From Candidatus Atribacteria bacterium (GTDB lineage: Bacteria; Atribacterota; Atribacteria; Atribacterales; Caldatribacteriaceae), in NCBI GenBank assembly GCA_029549715.1, contig JAKPIQ010000054.1, forward strand, positions 1 through 41,497: a DNA stretch of 41,497 nt, in the 5' to 3' direction. How positions within the stretch are numbered: the first letter of the stretch is position 1; each line of letters starts with the position of its first letter. Of the stretch, positions 27,865-38,117 are shown in pieces. The notes under the pieces were generated by a model. The model saw only the letters and a program-made list of their open reading frames with translations, searched no databases and had not been told where the DNA came from. A program made the translations under genes and the position numbers.

Positions 27865-29346
27865 TCAAATAACTTTCTCCATTTTTTCTCGAATTTCCTC
27901 GCTACCCACTCCAATAATGTTGTATCGGCGAGGGGGGAGGGATGAATCTACCTTCCACAATATTTCCTTGCCATATAATTTTTTTAAGTTATCCAGGAAT
28001 TTCTGCCCTTCTCCCCGGAGATACGCCCCCAATTCTTCCCCCACTGAAAATGCCACCGTAGAAGAAGAAGTATTACTGCATATCCCTTCTAATTTTCGCA
28101 AAAAGTTAACCGCTGTAGTTTCTAAAGACAACACTTTCCCCTCTCCTTCGCAGAAAGAACAAGGTTCTCGTAAGAAAAAATCTATCTCTGTTCTTAATCT
28201 TTTTCTGGTCATTTCTACTAATCCTAATTCGCTCATCTCTACTACCGTAGAGCGGCTTCTATCCTTTAACAGAGCTTCTTCCAATTTTCTCACTACCTGT
28301 CGGCGGTGTTCCCTCTTTTCCATATCAATAAAATCAATCAGGATTATACCTCCTATATCTCGTAATCTCACCTGACGAGCAATTTCTTCTGCTGCCTCCA
28401 TATTGGTTCTAAAAATGGTCTCTTGTAAATCACCTTTTCCCACAAACTTACCAGTGTTCACATCCACAACGGTCATAGCTTCAGTGCGATCAAAAACTAA
28501 ATATCCTCCGCTTTTCAACCACACTCTTCGACTCAGAGCTTTCTCTATCTCCCGGTTAAGTCCAAAGTGCTCGAATATATTTTCCCGACTTTCAAAAAGC
28601 TTAACTCGGTTACTTAAAGAAGGAGCGATAGAATCCACAAAGTCCTTTAGCTTCTGGTAGCCAAAAAAGGAATTAATCCACACACTCTCTACTTCCTCAT
28701 CCATCACGTCCCGAACTAAAGTGTAGATGAGGCTGGCTTCTTCGTAGAGAGGACAAGGAGCGGACATAATTTCGGCTTTTTTTAAAATTCTATCCCACAA
28801 TCGAAGTAAACTATCTATATCTTCTTTTAGCTCCTCTGGTTTTCTCCCCTCTGCTGCTGTCCGGGCTATTATACCTACGCCCACCGGCCTCAACCCTTCC
28901 AGCACTTTCTTCAGTCTCTCCCGCTCTTCTACCGATCCTATTCGGTGAGAAATCCCTACTGTATCTATACCAGGCATTAAAACCACATACCTCCCGGGCA
29001 GAGAAATTTTAGTGCTTATCCGTGCACCTTTGGTTCCCATTGGTTCTTTAGTTACCTGTACTACTATCTCCTCACCAGGACGCACCAGCTCTTCCACTCT
29101 TTGCGCTTTATTTTTGTCATCTAAAAGCATATCGCCAATGAAAAGAAAAGCATTCTTATCTAAACCAATATTCACAAAAGCAGATTGAATGCCAGGAAGA
29201 ACGTTTTCTACCACTCCTTTAAAGATATTACCGACCAAGCGAGATTGAGTAGCCCGATCGAAAAAAAACTCTACTACTTTTCCCTCCTCCAAGAGAGCTG
29301 CTCTGGTTTCTATCTCCGACATATCAATTACGATTTCTTTTTTCAA
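27865..29346 (-). CDS. rng: Ribonuclease E/G family protein (RNase G-like)
   Basis: GNIFKGVVENVLPGIQSAFVNIGLDKNAFLFIGD, VDVNTGKFVGK, CSFCEGEGK. Confidence 0.95.
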   Translation of the reverse strand: MKKEIVIDMSEIETRAALLEEGKVVEFFFDRATQSRLVGNIFKGVVENVLPGIQSAFVNIGLDKNAFLFIGDMLLDDKNKAQRVEELVRPGEEIVVQVTKEPMGTKGARISTKISLPGRYVVLMPGIDTVGISHRIGSVEERERLKKVLEGLRPVGVGIIARTAAEGRKPEELKEDIDSLLRLWDRILKKAEIMSAPCPLYEEASLIYTLVRDVMDEEVESVWINSFFGYQKLKDFVDSIAPSLSNRVKLFESRENIFEHFGLNREIEKALSRRVWLKSGGYLVFDRTEAMTVVDVNTGKFVGKGDLQETIFRTNMEAAEEIARQVRLRDIGGIILIDFIDMEKREHRRQVVRKLEEALLKDRSRSTVVEMSELGLVEMTRKRLRTEIDFFLREPCSFCEGEGKVLSLETTAVNFLRKLEGICSNTSSSTVAFSVGEELGAYLRGEGQKFLDNLKKLYGKEILWKVDSSLPPRRYNIIGVGSEEIREKMEKVI

Positions 29347-29362
29347 CTATCTAACCTCCGTT

Positions 29363-29935
29363 CTACCATAAAACCTGTTCTTTAACTATTCTCGCAGGGT
29401 CTTCACCCCACTCTTTTTCTAGTATTTCTGCCCATTTTCCAGGGCTATATAATATTTTCTCCTCTTTAAAAAGGAATAACACCACCAAGAATTCCCCAAC
29501 TCTCTCTCTTTTTTCTTCCTCTACCCCTTTCTCCCCAGGTGATAGGTTGGCTCTCTCCTTTATTGAGTAAGGAAAGTAATAAGAGTAACGCACTCCCTTA
29601 ATAGATTGATTAATAGAGGGGAAGGATAGGAGAAGAGAGCTTACCTCTTCAATTTTCAGTTCCGGAAGCACTTCTTTATTTAAAGCATTTGATATTTCTT
29701 CTGGAGATAACTTCTGAGTGAGAAAAACATCCCAGTATTCTGCCCTGCTTTCCACTCCTAAAGGTAGTGCCGGACCAAAAGAGAGAAGAGGACGAGGATT
29801 AAAACCTTGAGAATAAGCAATCGGAAGTCCTGCTCGGCGAAGAGCTCTACCCCATAGACGATTTAAGTCTAACTGGGAAATAAAATGAAAAGGAGCCATT
29901 TTTTGATGTTTCACCCGATACCGAAATCTGTCCAT
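29363..29935 (-). CDS. TIGR03936 family radical-SAM-associated protein (DUF2344)
   Basis: FISQLDLNRLWGRALRRAGLPIAYSQGFNPRPLLSFGPALPLGVES. Confidence 0.92.
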   Translation of the reverse strand: MDRFRYRVKHQKMAPFHFISQLDLNRLWGRALRRAGLPIAYSQGFNPRPLLSFGPALPLGVESRAEYWDVFLTQKLSPEEISNALNKEVLPELKIEEVSSLLLSFPSINQSIKGVRYSYYFPYSIKERANLSPGEKGVEEEKRERVGEFLVVLFLFKEEKILYSPGKWAEILEKEWGEDPARIVKEQVLW

Positions 29936-29936
29936 A

Positions 29937-31739
29937 TCAGCAAACCCCGCAATTATAACACCTTTCCTCCTCTTGGCAGGGAAGAGTTATTTTCCCTTCC
30001 ATAGACAACTGATATTCCTTCCATAGAAATTCTTTACTCACTCCTGAGGAGAGATGTTCCCAGGGAAAAGTTTCTTCTCTTTCTCGCTCTCGGTGAGTAT
30101 AAAAATCCAGATCTAATCCCTCCTCTTCAAATCCTTCTCTCCAGCGAGAAAGAGAAAAGAATTCTCTCCAGTTGTCCATTACCCCCCCTTTTTGATACAC
30201 TCGTTCAACAACTGAAGAAACTCGCCGATCTCCTCGACTCAGTGCTCCTTCTATCAGGTTCGCCTCAAAGTCTGACCAATTATAACGAACTTGACGACCC
30301 AGAGGACGAAGAAGAGAACGAAGGATAGCCATTTTCTCTTCTAAAGATTCTATTTTTTCCTGCTTCACCCACTGAAAGGGAGTATGGGGTTTAGGAATAA
30401 AAGCAGAAATACCAAGATGCACCCCTTTTTTCTTCCCCCGGCTCAAAACCTCTCTCACTAAGTTAGCAATATCTCTTATATCTTCTTCTCTTTCCCCCGG
30501 AAGACCAATCATAAAGTAGAGTTTCACTTCCTTCCATCCCAGAGAAAAGGTTTTTTCCACTGTCCGAAAGATATCCTCATCGGTTAAACCCTTATTGATT
30601 GCTCGCCGCAGTCTTTCACTACCAGCTTCAGGAGCAAAAGTTAACCCACTACGACGCACTTCCTGCAAAGATCGGGCTACTTCCACTGAAAAAGCATCCA
30701 TCCGCAGCGAGGGAAGAGAAACGTTTACTCTATCCTCCTTTAATCTAAAAGACAATTCCCTGATTAGATATTCGATATTTGAATAATCGGTGCTGCTTAA
30801 AGAAAGGAGAGAAATTTCCTCATACCCGGTACTTTTTACCAGTTTTTCTGCTAATTCTATCACTTTCTCCGGGGAGCGCTCCCGGTGAGGACGATAAATC
30901 ATTCCCGCCTGGCAGAAACGACAACCTCGAGTACAACCTCGGGCGATCTCCAGAGGAATTCGGTCGTGAACAATATTAAGGTAAGGAACTATAATTTCTG
31001 GAGGATAAGAAGCACTGTCAAGATCTCTTACCCATCTTTTCCTCACCACCCGAGGAGGGGAAATATCTTTTATTTTCCCATCAGAATGGTAAGAAACTGA
31101 ATAAAGGAGGGGAACATAACAACCCTCTATTTTAGCCAGCTCTGATAAAACTTTTTCTCGCTTCTCGCCTCTCATAGCTTTTAATACTTCTACCATTTCT
31201 ACTATAGCTTCCTCTCCTTCTCCGAGCAAAAAAACATCAAAAAAAGGAGATAGGGGTTCGGGATTAAAGGCACAAGGTCCTCCTCCCAAAATTAGAGGAA
31301 ATTCTTCTCCTCGCTCTTCGCTGCGGAGGGGGATGCCAGCCAAATCGAGAAGATATAAAACATTGGTATAGTTCAGCTCATGTTGTAAGCTTATTCCCAC
31401 TGCATCAAAATTACGAAGAGGAATTTTACTTTCTAAAGAGTAAAGAGGAATGTTTTTTTTCTTCATCATGTTCCCCATATCCGGCCAGGGAGCAAAAGCT
31501 CTCTCTGCTCTAACTCCGGGAAGAGAATTAAGAATATGGTAAAGGATTTTTAATCCCAAGTGGGACATTCCTATTTCATAAAGGTCAGGAAAGGCTAAAG
31601 CTATAGAAAGTTCAATTGCCTCCTTTTCTTTCACAGTAATATTCCATTCTCTCCCTATATAGCGTGCGGGTCTGCTGACCGAGAGCATCTCTTTCCGGGA
31701 TAATGCCTTTTCTAAATTTACAACTTCCAATTTTCCCAA
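29937..31739 (-). CDS. TIGR03960 family B12-binding-domain radical SAM protein
   Basis: RGCTRGCRFCQAGMIYRPHRERSPEKV; PARYIGREWN N-terminus; CYNCGVC tail. Confidence 0.95.
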   Translation of the reverse strand: MGKLEVVNLEKALSRKEMLSVSRPARYIGREWNITVKEKEAIELSIALAFPDLYEIGMSHLGLKILYHILNSLPGVRAERAFAPWPDMGNMMKKKNIPLYSLESKIPLRNFDAVGISLQHELNYTNVLYLLDLAGIPLRSEERGEEFPLILGGGPCAFNPEPLSPFFDVFLLGEGEEAIVEMVEVLKAMRGEKREKVLSELAKIEGCYVPLLYSVSYHSDGKIKDISPPRVVRKRWVRDLDSASYPPEIIVPYLNIVHDRIPLEIARGCTRGCRFCQAGMIYRPHRERSPEKVIELAEKLVKSTGYEEISLLSLSSTDYSNIEYLIRELSFRLKEDRVNVSLPSLRMDAFSVEVARSLQEVRRSGLTFAPEAGSERLRRAINKGLTDEDIFRTVEKTFSLGWKEVKLYFMIGLPGEREEDIRDIANLVREVLSRGKKKGVHLGISAFIPKPHTPFQWVKQEKIESLEEKMAILRSLLRPLGRQVRYNWSDFEANLIEGALSRGDRRVSSVVERVYQKGGVMDNWREFFSLSRWREGFEEEGLDLDFYTHREREREETFPWEHLSSGVSKEFLWKEYQLSMEGKITLPCQEEERCYNCGVC

Positions 31740-32800
31740 CCTTCGCTTTTGCTGATGTTATATACTATACCAGCCGAGGCTAAATTCACTATTAGCGAAC
31801 TTCCTCCATAGCTTACAAAAGGTAAAGCAATTCCGGTAACCGGCATAATTCCTAAATTTACACCTATATTCACTGTCCACTGAAAAAGTAAACTTATTCC
31901 CAAAATAGAGGCTAAAATCTTCCCTTCTAAGTCAGGAGATCGAGCAGCCACAACTAAAAAAAGATAGGACAGAGCTCCCAACAAACCTATGATTAACATC
32001 CCTCCTAAAAATCCAAGCTGTTCACACCAGGAAGCAAAAATAAAGTCAGTGTGTCGGGCAGGCAAGAAATATAATTGACTCTGCGTACCAGAAAGCCAAC
32101 CTTGACCGGTAAAACCCCCTGCTCCAATGGCAATCTGGGATTGCAAAATATGGTATCCACTGCCTAAGGGATCTTTTTCGGGATTGATAAAGGAGAGCAA
32201 TCTATCTTTTTGATAATCCTCTAAGAAGAACCAGGAAAGAGGTAAAAGCCCTCCTCCTATTCCTCCTATTACCGCCCATTTCTTAGCACTGAAACCACAA
32301 ACAAAAAGTACTCCCAACCAAGTAACTAGCAAAACCAGAGAAGATCCCAGATCTGGTTCTTTTAAAATGAGCATAAAAGGGATGAAAGAAAGTATCCCGC
32401 TTTTGATGAGAAGGGGCCAAAAATCAAAGTTTTCTCTTTGCCCAGAAAAATAATGAGCCAGAAATAAAGCCAGGGCAATTTTTGCTCCTTCAGAAGGCTG
32501 CACCGATTGAGAAAAAAGCCATCGATGAGAGCCAGTTTCATCTCCTTCTCCTAAAATTAAAACCGCCCCCAGAGATAGAACCATCAAAAAATACCAGAGC
32601 CACCCTCTTTTTATCCATTGGTGATAATCTATTTGGCTAAAAACGAGGAAAACTAACCATCCCGCAAAGTTCCAGATAATTTGCCTGCTAAATAAGCTTT
32701 CTCCCCACCCTTCCCCCCGGGAGGGGTCAACACTGTACACTGCTAATATTCCGGTAAGGGATAAAGCAATGAGAATTAAAACTATAGCTTTACTTTTCAC
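31718..32800 (-). CDS. rodA: RodA/FtsW/SpoVE family peptidoglycan glycosyltransferase
   Basis: Polytopic; QPSEGAKIALALFLA, LKEPDLGSSLVLL, VTGIALPFVSYGGSSL. Confidence 0.96.
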   Translation of the reverse strand: MKSKAIVLILIALSLTGILAVYSVDPSRGEGWGESLFSRQIIWNFAGWLVFLVFSQIDYHQWIKRGWLWYFLMVLSLGAVLILGEGDETGSHRWLFSQSVQPSEGAKIALALFLAHYFSGQRENFDFWPLLIKSGILSFIPFMLILKEPDLGSSLVLLVTWLGVLFVCGFSAKKWAVIGGIGGGLLPLSWFFLEDYQKDRLLSFINPEKDPLGSGYHILQSQIAIGAGGFTGQGWLSGTQSQLYFLPARHTDFIFASWCEQLGFLGGMLIIGLLGALSYLFLVVAARSPDLEGKILASILGISLLFQWTVNIGVNLGIMPVTGIALPFVSYGGSSLIVNLASAGIVYNISKSEGWENWKL

Positions 32801-34544
32801 TTTTCACCTTTCGCTCCTTTTCCCACCATTCAACCAACTTTTTGGCCACCTGTGCTGCCTCGCCGCTTCCGTCTCCTCCGTGTTCTATTAACACTAAAAA
32901 GGATACCTGGGGGTGGGAAGAAGGGAAAAATCCTGCAAACCAGGAATGGTCTTCTCCTTGGGGATTTTGAGCTGTCCCGGTTTTAGCTGCTAATTTTACC
33001 GGTAATCCCCGACAGGCCCAGCCGGTCCCGCTGTTTACCACTTCTTCCATTCCCCGGACAAGAGTGTCCCAGGTCTCATCTTTTAACTCTATTTTATTTT
33101 GTAAAACCGGATTAATCTTTTTAATCACTTCTCCTTTGCTATTCAGTATCTCTTTAACCACGTGGGGCTTATAAACTTCCCCACGAGTGGCAATATTACT
33201 TACTACCCGATACATTTCCAGTGGTGTAACCAGGAGATACCCTTGTCCAATAGACAAATTAATAGTATCACCAGGATACCACATTTCTTTAAGTTGCCTT
33301 TCTTTCCATTCCTGAGTAGGTAAAAAGGCAGTTTTTTCTCCTGGTAAATCTATGCCCGAAGGTTGACCTACTCCCAATTTACGAGCCCAGTTTACAATCC
33401 TGTCCGCTCCCAGCTCTAAACCCAGAGTATAAAAAGTAACGTTACAGGATTGAGCGATAGCTTTTTCTATGCCCACTGATCCATGCCCTCCTCTTCTCCA
33501 GCAGGGATAGCGCCACTCATTATAATCCAGAAAACCAGGGCAAAAAATTTTTCGATTTCTATCTGTTAACCCTTCTTCTACAGCTCCAGTAGCTATCACT
33601 AATTTAAAAAGAGAGCCAGGGGGATAGAGGGCTTGAAGAGGACGATTGGTAAGAGGCCTATTTTGATTTTGAGATAGAGCGTTCCATTCTTCAGTGCTCA
33701 TTCCTCTACTTAACAGTTGAGGATTAAAACTGGGCTTGCTCACCAACGCAAATAGTTCTCCGGTATAAGGGTCTCCTACTATAATTGCTCCGTTTCTGTT
33801 GCCCAACAGCTCATAACTATATTTTTGCAGTTCCTGGTCTAAAGTCAGTACTATCGAATTTTTAAAACAGGGATGACGATAATCTAAAACCCTTACCACC
33901 TTTCCCAAAGCGTTGACTTCTATTCTCCGGTATCCTTTTTCTCCTCGAAGAAAAGACTCATATTCCAGTTCCACTCCTGTTTTACCTATTCTATCTTCCA
34001 TCTCATAGCCTTCAGAGTGCAGTAACTTTAGCTCTTCAGCGTTTATCTTTCCTACATAACCCACTACATGAGCAAATGGCTCTCCCCCCGGATAATGGCG
34101 AACTGGATAGCTTTCTACCATCACTCCCGGCAGCTTATTCTGCACCTCCTCTATCTTAATCACCTCTTCCAGGCTCAGTTGATCGGCTAAAATTATTTCC
34201 CCCACCCCCCGCTCTGGAAAAGGAGGAGAAAGCTCTCTTCCTAAAATCCTCTCTACTCTTTCTTCTATTTCTTCTGTTTCTGCTACTCCTTTTTCAAAAA
34301 TCAAGCGGAAATGAGGAATGTCTTCAGCTAACACCTGATTATCACGATCATAGATACTACCCCGAATGGGGGCAAGAGATAAAACTCTCACTCGATTCTG
34401 TTCCGATTTTTGTTTGTACCAATCTCCTCGCAAAATGCTGAGATACCAAAATCGTAAAGTTAGAACCAGAAGTATAACCAGGAATAAACGAGAAAGATAG
34501 GTAATCCTCTGGTTTACCCGCTCTTGCATCTCGTCATCCCACAT
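32790..34544 (-). CDS. mrdA: Penicillin-binding protein 2
   Basis: PPGSLFKL (SxxK), SCN, AAKTGTAQ; RGSIYDRDNQVLA. Confidence 0.96.
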   Translation of the reverse strand: MWDDEMQERVNQRITYLSRLFLVILLVLTLRFWYLSILRGDWYKQKSEQNRVRVLSLAPIRGSIYDRDNQVLAEDIPHFRLIFEKGVAETEEIEERVERILGRELSPPFPERGVGEIILADQLSLEEVIKIEEVQNKLPGVMVESYPVRHYPGGEPFAHVVGYVGKINAEELKLLHSEGYEMEDRIGKTGVELEYESFLRGEKGYRRIEVNALGKVVRVLDYRHPCFKNSIVLTLDQELQKYSYELLGNRNGAIIVGDPYTGELFALVSKPSFNPQLLSRGMSTEEWNALSQNQNRPLTNRPLQALYPPGSLFKLVIATGAVEEGLTDRNRKIFCPGFLDYNEWRYPCWRRGGHGSVGIEKAIAQSCNVTFYTLGLELGADRIVNWARKLGVGQPSGIDLPGEKTAFLPTQEWKERQLKEMWYPGDTINLSIGQGYLLVTPLEMYRVVSNIATRGEVYKPHVVKEILNSKGEVIKKINPVLQNKIELKDETWDTLVRGMEEVVNSGTGWACRGLPVKLAAKTGTAQNPQGEDHSWFAGFFPSSHPQVSFLVLIEHGGDGSGEAAQVAKKLVEWWEKERKVKSEK

Positions 34545-35022
34545 ACTTTAAACCTCGGTTCATTTCTTTTCTTTGCCACCAGTAAAACAAAAAAATATTA
34601 AGAGGGATACTTATTAATTTAGCACCTAAAAGAGGAAAGAAGGGCAACATTGCTCCTTCCAAAGCAGCTACTATTTCTACCAAAATTAGCTCCAAAAGGG
34701 GAAGACAAAAGAAAATGGCTAAAAGAGAAACAAAACTGGTAGAAAAAACTTTTACCCAACAATGAGTAAATAAGGCTAAGCTTGATAAAATAAAAAGGTA
34801 AGCTCCCCAGGGGGGAAAAAATAAAAAATCTAAAATTATCCCTAAAACCACAATAAGGAGAATATCTAAATTATCTTCTCTTCCCTTCCAGAATAAAGAA
34901 ACCATTAGAAAAGCAAAAACCTCTAAATGACAGAGGGGAAACCACAGGTGGGCTAAAAACAACGAACTTATCCCTTCCCACAAAAGAGGAAGGAAAAAAA
35001 ATACACCAATTTTCTTCATCAT
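34534..35022 (-). CDS. mreD: Rod shape-determining protein MreD
   Basis: Small polytopic protein between mreC and mrdA; synteny. Confidence 0.85.
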   Translation of the reverse strand: MMKKIGVFFFLPLLWEGISSLFLAHLWFPLCHLEVFAFLMVSLFWKGREDNLDILLIVVLGIILDFLFFPPWGAYLFILSSLALFTHCWVKVFSTSFVSLLAIFFCLPLLELILVEIVAALEGAMLPFFPLLGAKLISIPLNIFLFYWWQRKEMNRGLKYVG

Positions 35023-35840
35023 TTTAATTCTTGAGATGGAGCCTTAATTACAAAAACCTTATTCAGAAGAGAAAAGTCACAGCCAGGTTCTACTATTACA
35101 TTTTGGAAAAGACCACCATCACCCTCTTCTATGTGAGATACTTTTCCTACCACTATTCCTCGAGGAGTATTTTCTCCTCCCCCGGAAGTTATAACTATAT
35201 CTCCTTTCTCAAGAACAGAAGTTCGATAAACGTATTTCATAAGGCACAAACCTTCTCCGTTTCCAGTAACCACTCCCAGATCCCGGGTTCTTTGAACCAA
35301 AACTCCCACTGATAAAGAGGGACTCAAAAGAAGCCTTACCACCGAATGATGAGGATAGACTTCTTCTATTTTACCTACCATACCCTGGTGGGTAACTACT
35401 ACTAACCCCTCTACTACCCCCTCTTCCCTTCCCCGGTCGATAATAGCTTTGCCCCACCAATCATAAGGATCCCGCCCTATCACTTGAGCTGGTATTACCT
35501 CAAAAGGCAGTTCCTCTTCTATGGCCCCGGCTTCTATTTTTATTTTCAATTCTTCTATTTTCTCCTGCAATAAAACATTTTCAGCTCTAAGTTTATCCAG
35601 TTCTTCTTTAAGCTTTTGGTTTTCTTCTACCACAGCTCGGGTGTCGGAAAAAAACTTTCCCCATCCCCAAAAAAAATCTTTTATCCTCTCTCCTCCCTGA
35701 TAAAGAAAAAGGAAAAAGGAACGGAAGTTTTCTATCTGGTTATTTTCAGTTCGAACTGCCCAAATTAAAATCTGAGATGATACTACTACTAATATTATTA
35801 ATATCAAAATCTTTTGGTTTCCGTTTCCACTCATCATCAT
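35019..35840 (-). CDS. mreC: Rod shape-determining protein MreC
   Basis: N-terminal TM, coiled coil LKEELDKLRAENVLLQEKIEELK, VIGRDPYDWWGKAIIDRGREEGV. Confidence 0.96.
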   Translation of the reverse strand: MMMSGNGNQKILILIILVVVSSQILIWAVRTENNQIENFRSFFLFLYQGGERIKDFFWGWGKFFSDTRAVVEENQKLKEELDKLRAENVLLQEKIEELKIKIEAGAIEEELPFEVIPAQVIGRDPYDWWGKAIIDRGREEGVVEGLVVVTHQGMVGKIEEVYPHHSVVRLLLSPSLSVGVLVQRTRDLGVVTGNGEGLCLMKYVYRTSVLEKGDIVITSGGGENTPRGIVVGKVSHIEEGDGGLFQNVIVEPGCDFSLLNKVFVIKAPSQELK

Positions 35841-36805
35841 TCAGCAAAAAAGACTTTCCTCATAGAAGAAGAAAGATAGATTTTATTCCCCTCTTCTATG
35901 GCTAAAATTTTTACCTCCGGAAAATTTTTCTCTACCATCGCTAAAGCTTCCCCACCCCCTGCCATAATAGTGGTGGAAAGAATATCAGCAAGAGTAGCCT
36001 CTTTACTAACCACTGTCACACTCCAAAAATCCCTTCCTGGATAACCGGTAAAGGGATTTAAAATATGATGATAACACACTCCCCCTTCTTCAAAAAACCG
36101 ATAATAATCCCCAGAGGTGGATACTGCTTCATCCTTAATTATAATATAGCCCAGAAGCGTTTCCTCGCGAGGATGACGAACTCCCACCTTTGTTTCTTTC
36201 CCTAAGGCAAAAATTTCTCCTCCGGCATTAATTAGCGCTTGAGGAACTTTCTCCTTCCGCAGGAGAGAAACTACCTCATCTATCAGGTAACCTTTGGCCA
36301 TGCCACCCAGATCTATCTGACCCTCTCCTTCGATTAACACTTCTTTATTCTCTCTATTCAAATGTAATTTACTATTACTTATTTCTTCTACTATCTTTTT
36401 AATTTCTTTTTCCTCAGGGAGAGAAGGTTGTTCAGAAAAACCCCACAAATCCACTAAAGGAGCAATTAAAACATTAAAAAACCCCCGAGTTTCTTCCTCT
36501 GCTTTTTGTGCTCTTTCTAATATTCGGAAAGTATCCTCATCTACTGAGAGAGGAAAGGAAGAATGGTTTATTTCAAAAATCATACTCTGAGGAGAAAAGC
36601 GGTTCCAGAGTTGGTCCAGATGACTAACTAAAGAAGAAATCTGAGGAAAAAGAAAAGCAAAGTCCTGAGAAAGCTCCACTTCTATCCAGGTATCGAAGCC
36701 AAAAAAAACCTCTCTCTGTTCCCTATCTGGAAAGAAAAACCCTACCAACAAAACAGGGAGAAAAATTAATAATATTTTTTTGTGTCTCACAGTATAATTA
36801 TCCAC
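35837..36805 (-). CDS. apbE: FAD:protein FMN transferase (ApbE family)
   Basis: LGGMAKGYLIDEV, ALINAGGEIFALG, VSTSGDYYRFF, HHILNPFTGYP, ADILSTTIMAGG. Confidence 0.96.
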   Translation of the reverse strand: MDNYTVRHKKILLIFLPVLLVGFFFPDREQREVFFGFDTWIEVELSQDFAFLFPQISSLVSHLDQLWNRFSPQSMIFEINHSSFPLSVDEDTFRILERAQKAEEETRGFFNVLIAPLVDLWGFSEQPSLPEEKEIKKIVEEISNSKLHLNRENKEVLIEGEGQIDLGGMAKGYLIDEVVSLLRKEKVPQALINAGGEIFALGKETKVGVRHPREETLLGYIIIKDEAVSTSGDYYRFFEEGGVCYHHILNPFTGYPGRDFWSVTVVSKEATLADILSTTIMAGGGEALAMVEKNFPEVKILAIEEGNKIYLSSSMRKVFFAE

Positions 36806-37121
36806 ATAGAGAATTATAACAGAACCATAAGGGGAGATACATTACTCTTTAAGGGCCACATAAAGAGAGCTACTATCCCTCGCCAAGCTCCTCACTTTCT
36901 TCTTTCCGGGAAGTGAGTGAAATTGGCTCATAAATCTCTCTCTTTTCGTCCGTCTACAGTTGAACTACAGATTTAAAACTAATTCTGACACCTCCTTGAT
37001 GCGGAAGAAGGCGGTTTGCGACACAAAAATAAAAATGAAGAACTACCGAGGGAAGACCTTCTCGCTGCAGAAAGGAGATTTCCTGTTCCCCAAAAGGATA
37101 TTGTTGCTACAATTTTTGCAG

Positions 37122-38117
37122 CTAATTATAAAAGGGCAAAGAAAAACCACAAAAGCGACAACGGTTTCCTGAAAGCCCTGAGGCATCTACCTGATATCCT
37201 CTCCTTATCACCACTTCTCGCCCACAGGCAGGACAAAAGGTGATGTTCCCCTTTCCTCCTCCTATATTGCCCAAATAAACAAATGGTAGCTTTTCTCGAG
37301 CAAAATGGTAAACTTCTTCTAATAAAGAGACCGTAGTGGGAGGATTATCAAGTTTATAAGCCGGGAAATAGCGAGAAAAATGAAGAGGAATATCAGGGTT
37401 CAAATCATAAATCCAGTCCACTAACTTTTCAATTAACTCCCGGCGGTCATTCAAACCAGGAATAATTAAGTTAGTTACTTCTACATGAACACCTTCTTGA
37501 ACAGAAATTTCAATAGTCCTTAAAACCGGTGAAAGAGTTCCTCCACAATAGCGCCGATAAAAATCATCATCCATAGATTTCAAATCTACATTCAGGGCAT
37601 CTATCCAGGGCAACAATTCCCGGAGAGGTTTTTCTTCCACATAGCCATTGGTGACCAACACATTTTTAAGCCCTTTTTTTTGCACCAGCTGAGCCGTATC
37701 GTAGACAAATTCCCACCAGATGAAAGGTTCGTTGTAGGTGTATGATAAACCTATAGAACCATTTCTGTGAGCCAGGGAAGCTAAATCTTCTGGATTGGCC
37801 TCCCGTAAAGAGAAGTTTTCCGGGCTAGCTTGAGAAATTGACCAGTTCTGACAAAAAGAACAATGAAGATTACACCCTACACTTCCTACAGATAGAATCT
37901 CTCTCCCCGGGTAAAAATGATAGAGGGGTTTTTTTTCTATGGGGTCTAGAGCTAAGGAGGAGATTTTCCCATAAGTTTGGGCATACAATATTCCCCCTTC
38001 GTTTTTCCTCACCCGGCAAGTTCCCCTTCTACCTTCAGCAATTATACACTGGTGAGGACAGAGCAAACATTGTACCCTATTGTTTTCTAAGTTAGTAAAG
38101 AAATGAGCTACTTTCAA
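37122..38117 (-). CDS. amrS: AmmeMemoRadiSam system radical SAM enzyme
   Basis: [56 protein letters not shown]-terminal CPACG...CRFCG. Confidence 0.96.
   Translation of the reverse strand: MKVAHFFTNLENNRVQCLLCPHQCIIAEGRRGTCRVRKNEGGILYAQTYGKISSLALDPIEKKPLYHFYPGREILSVGSVGCNLHCSFCQNWSISQASPENFSLREANPEDLASLAHRNGSIGLSYTYNEPFIWWEFVYDTAQLVQKKGLKNVLVTNGYVEEKPLRELLPWIDALNVDLKSMDDDFYRRYCGGTLSPVLRTIEISVQEGVHVEVTNLIIPGLNDRRELIEKLVDWIYDLNPDIPLHFSRYFPAYKLDNPPTTVSLLEEVYHFAREKLPFVYLGNIGGGKGNITFCPACGREVVIRRGYQVDASGLSGNRCRFCGFSLPFYN

Noticed and set aside
36806-37121. tRNA, small RNA or 29-aa ORF (MSQFHSLPGKKKVRSLARDSSSLYVALKE, minus strand) between amrS and apbE
   Set aside because: No cloverleaf pattern or recognised motif; the mini-ORF has only a weak SD and no similarity I can identify.
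37016-37243. 75-aa plus-strand ORF ([35 protein letters not shown]...)
   Set aside because: Looks superficially protein-like in its first half but starts at TTG, overlaps the 3' end of amrS and has no family match I recognise; coincidental or an unverifiable remnant.
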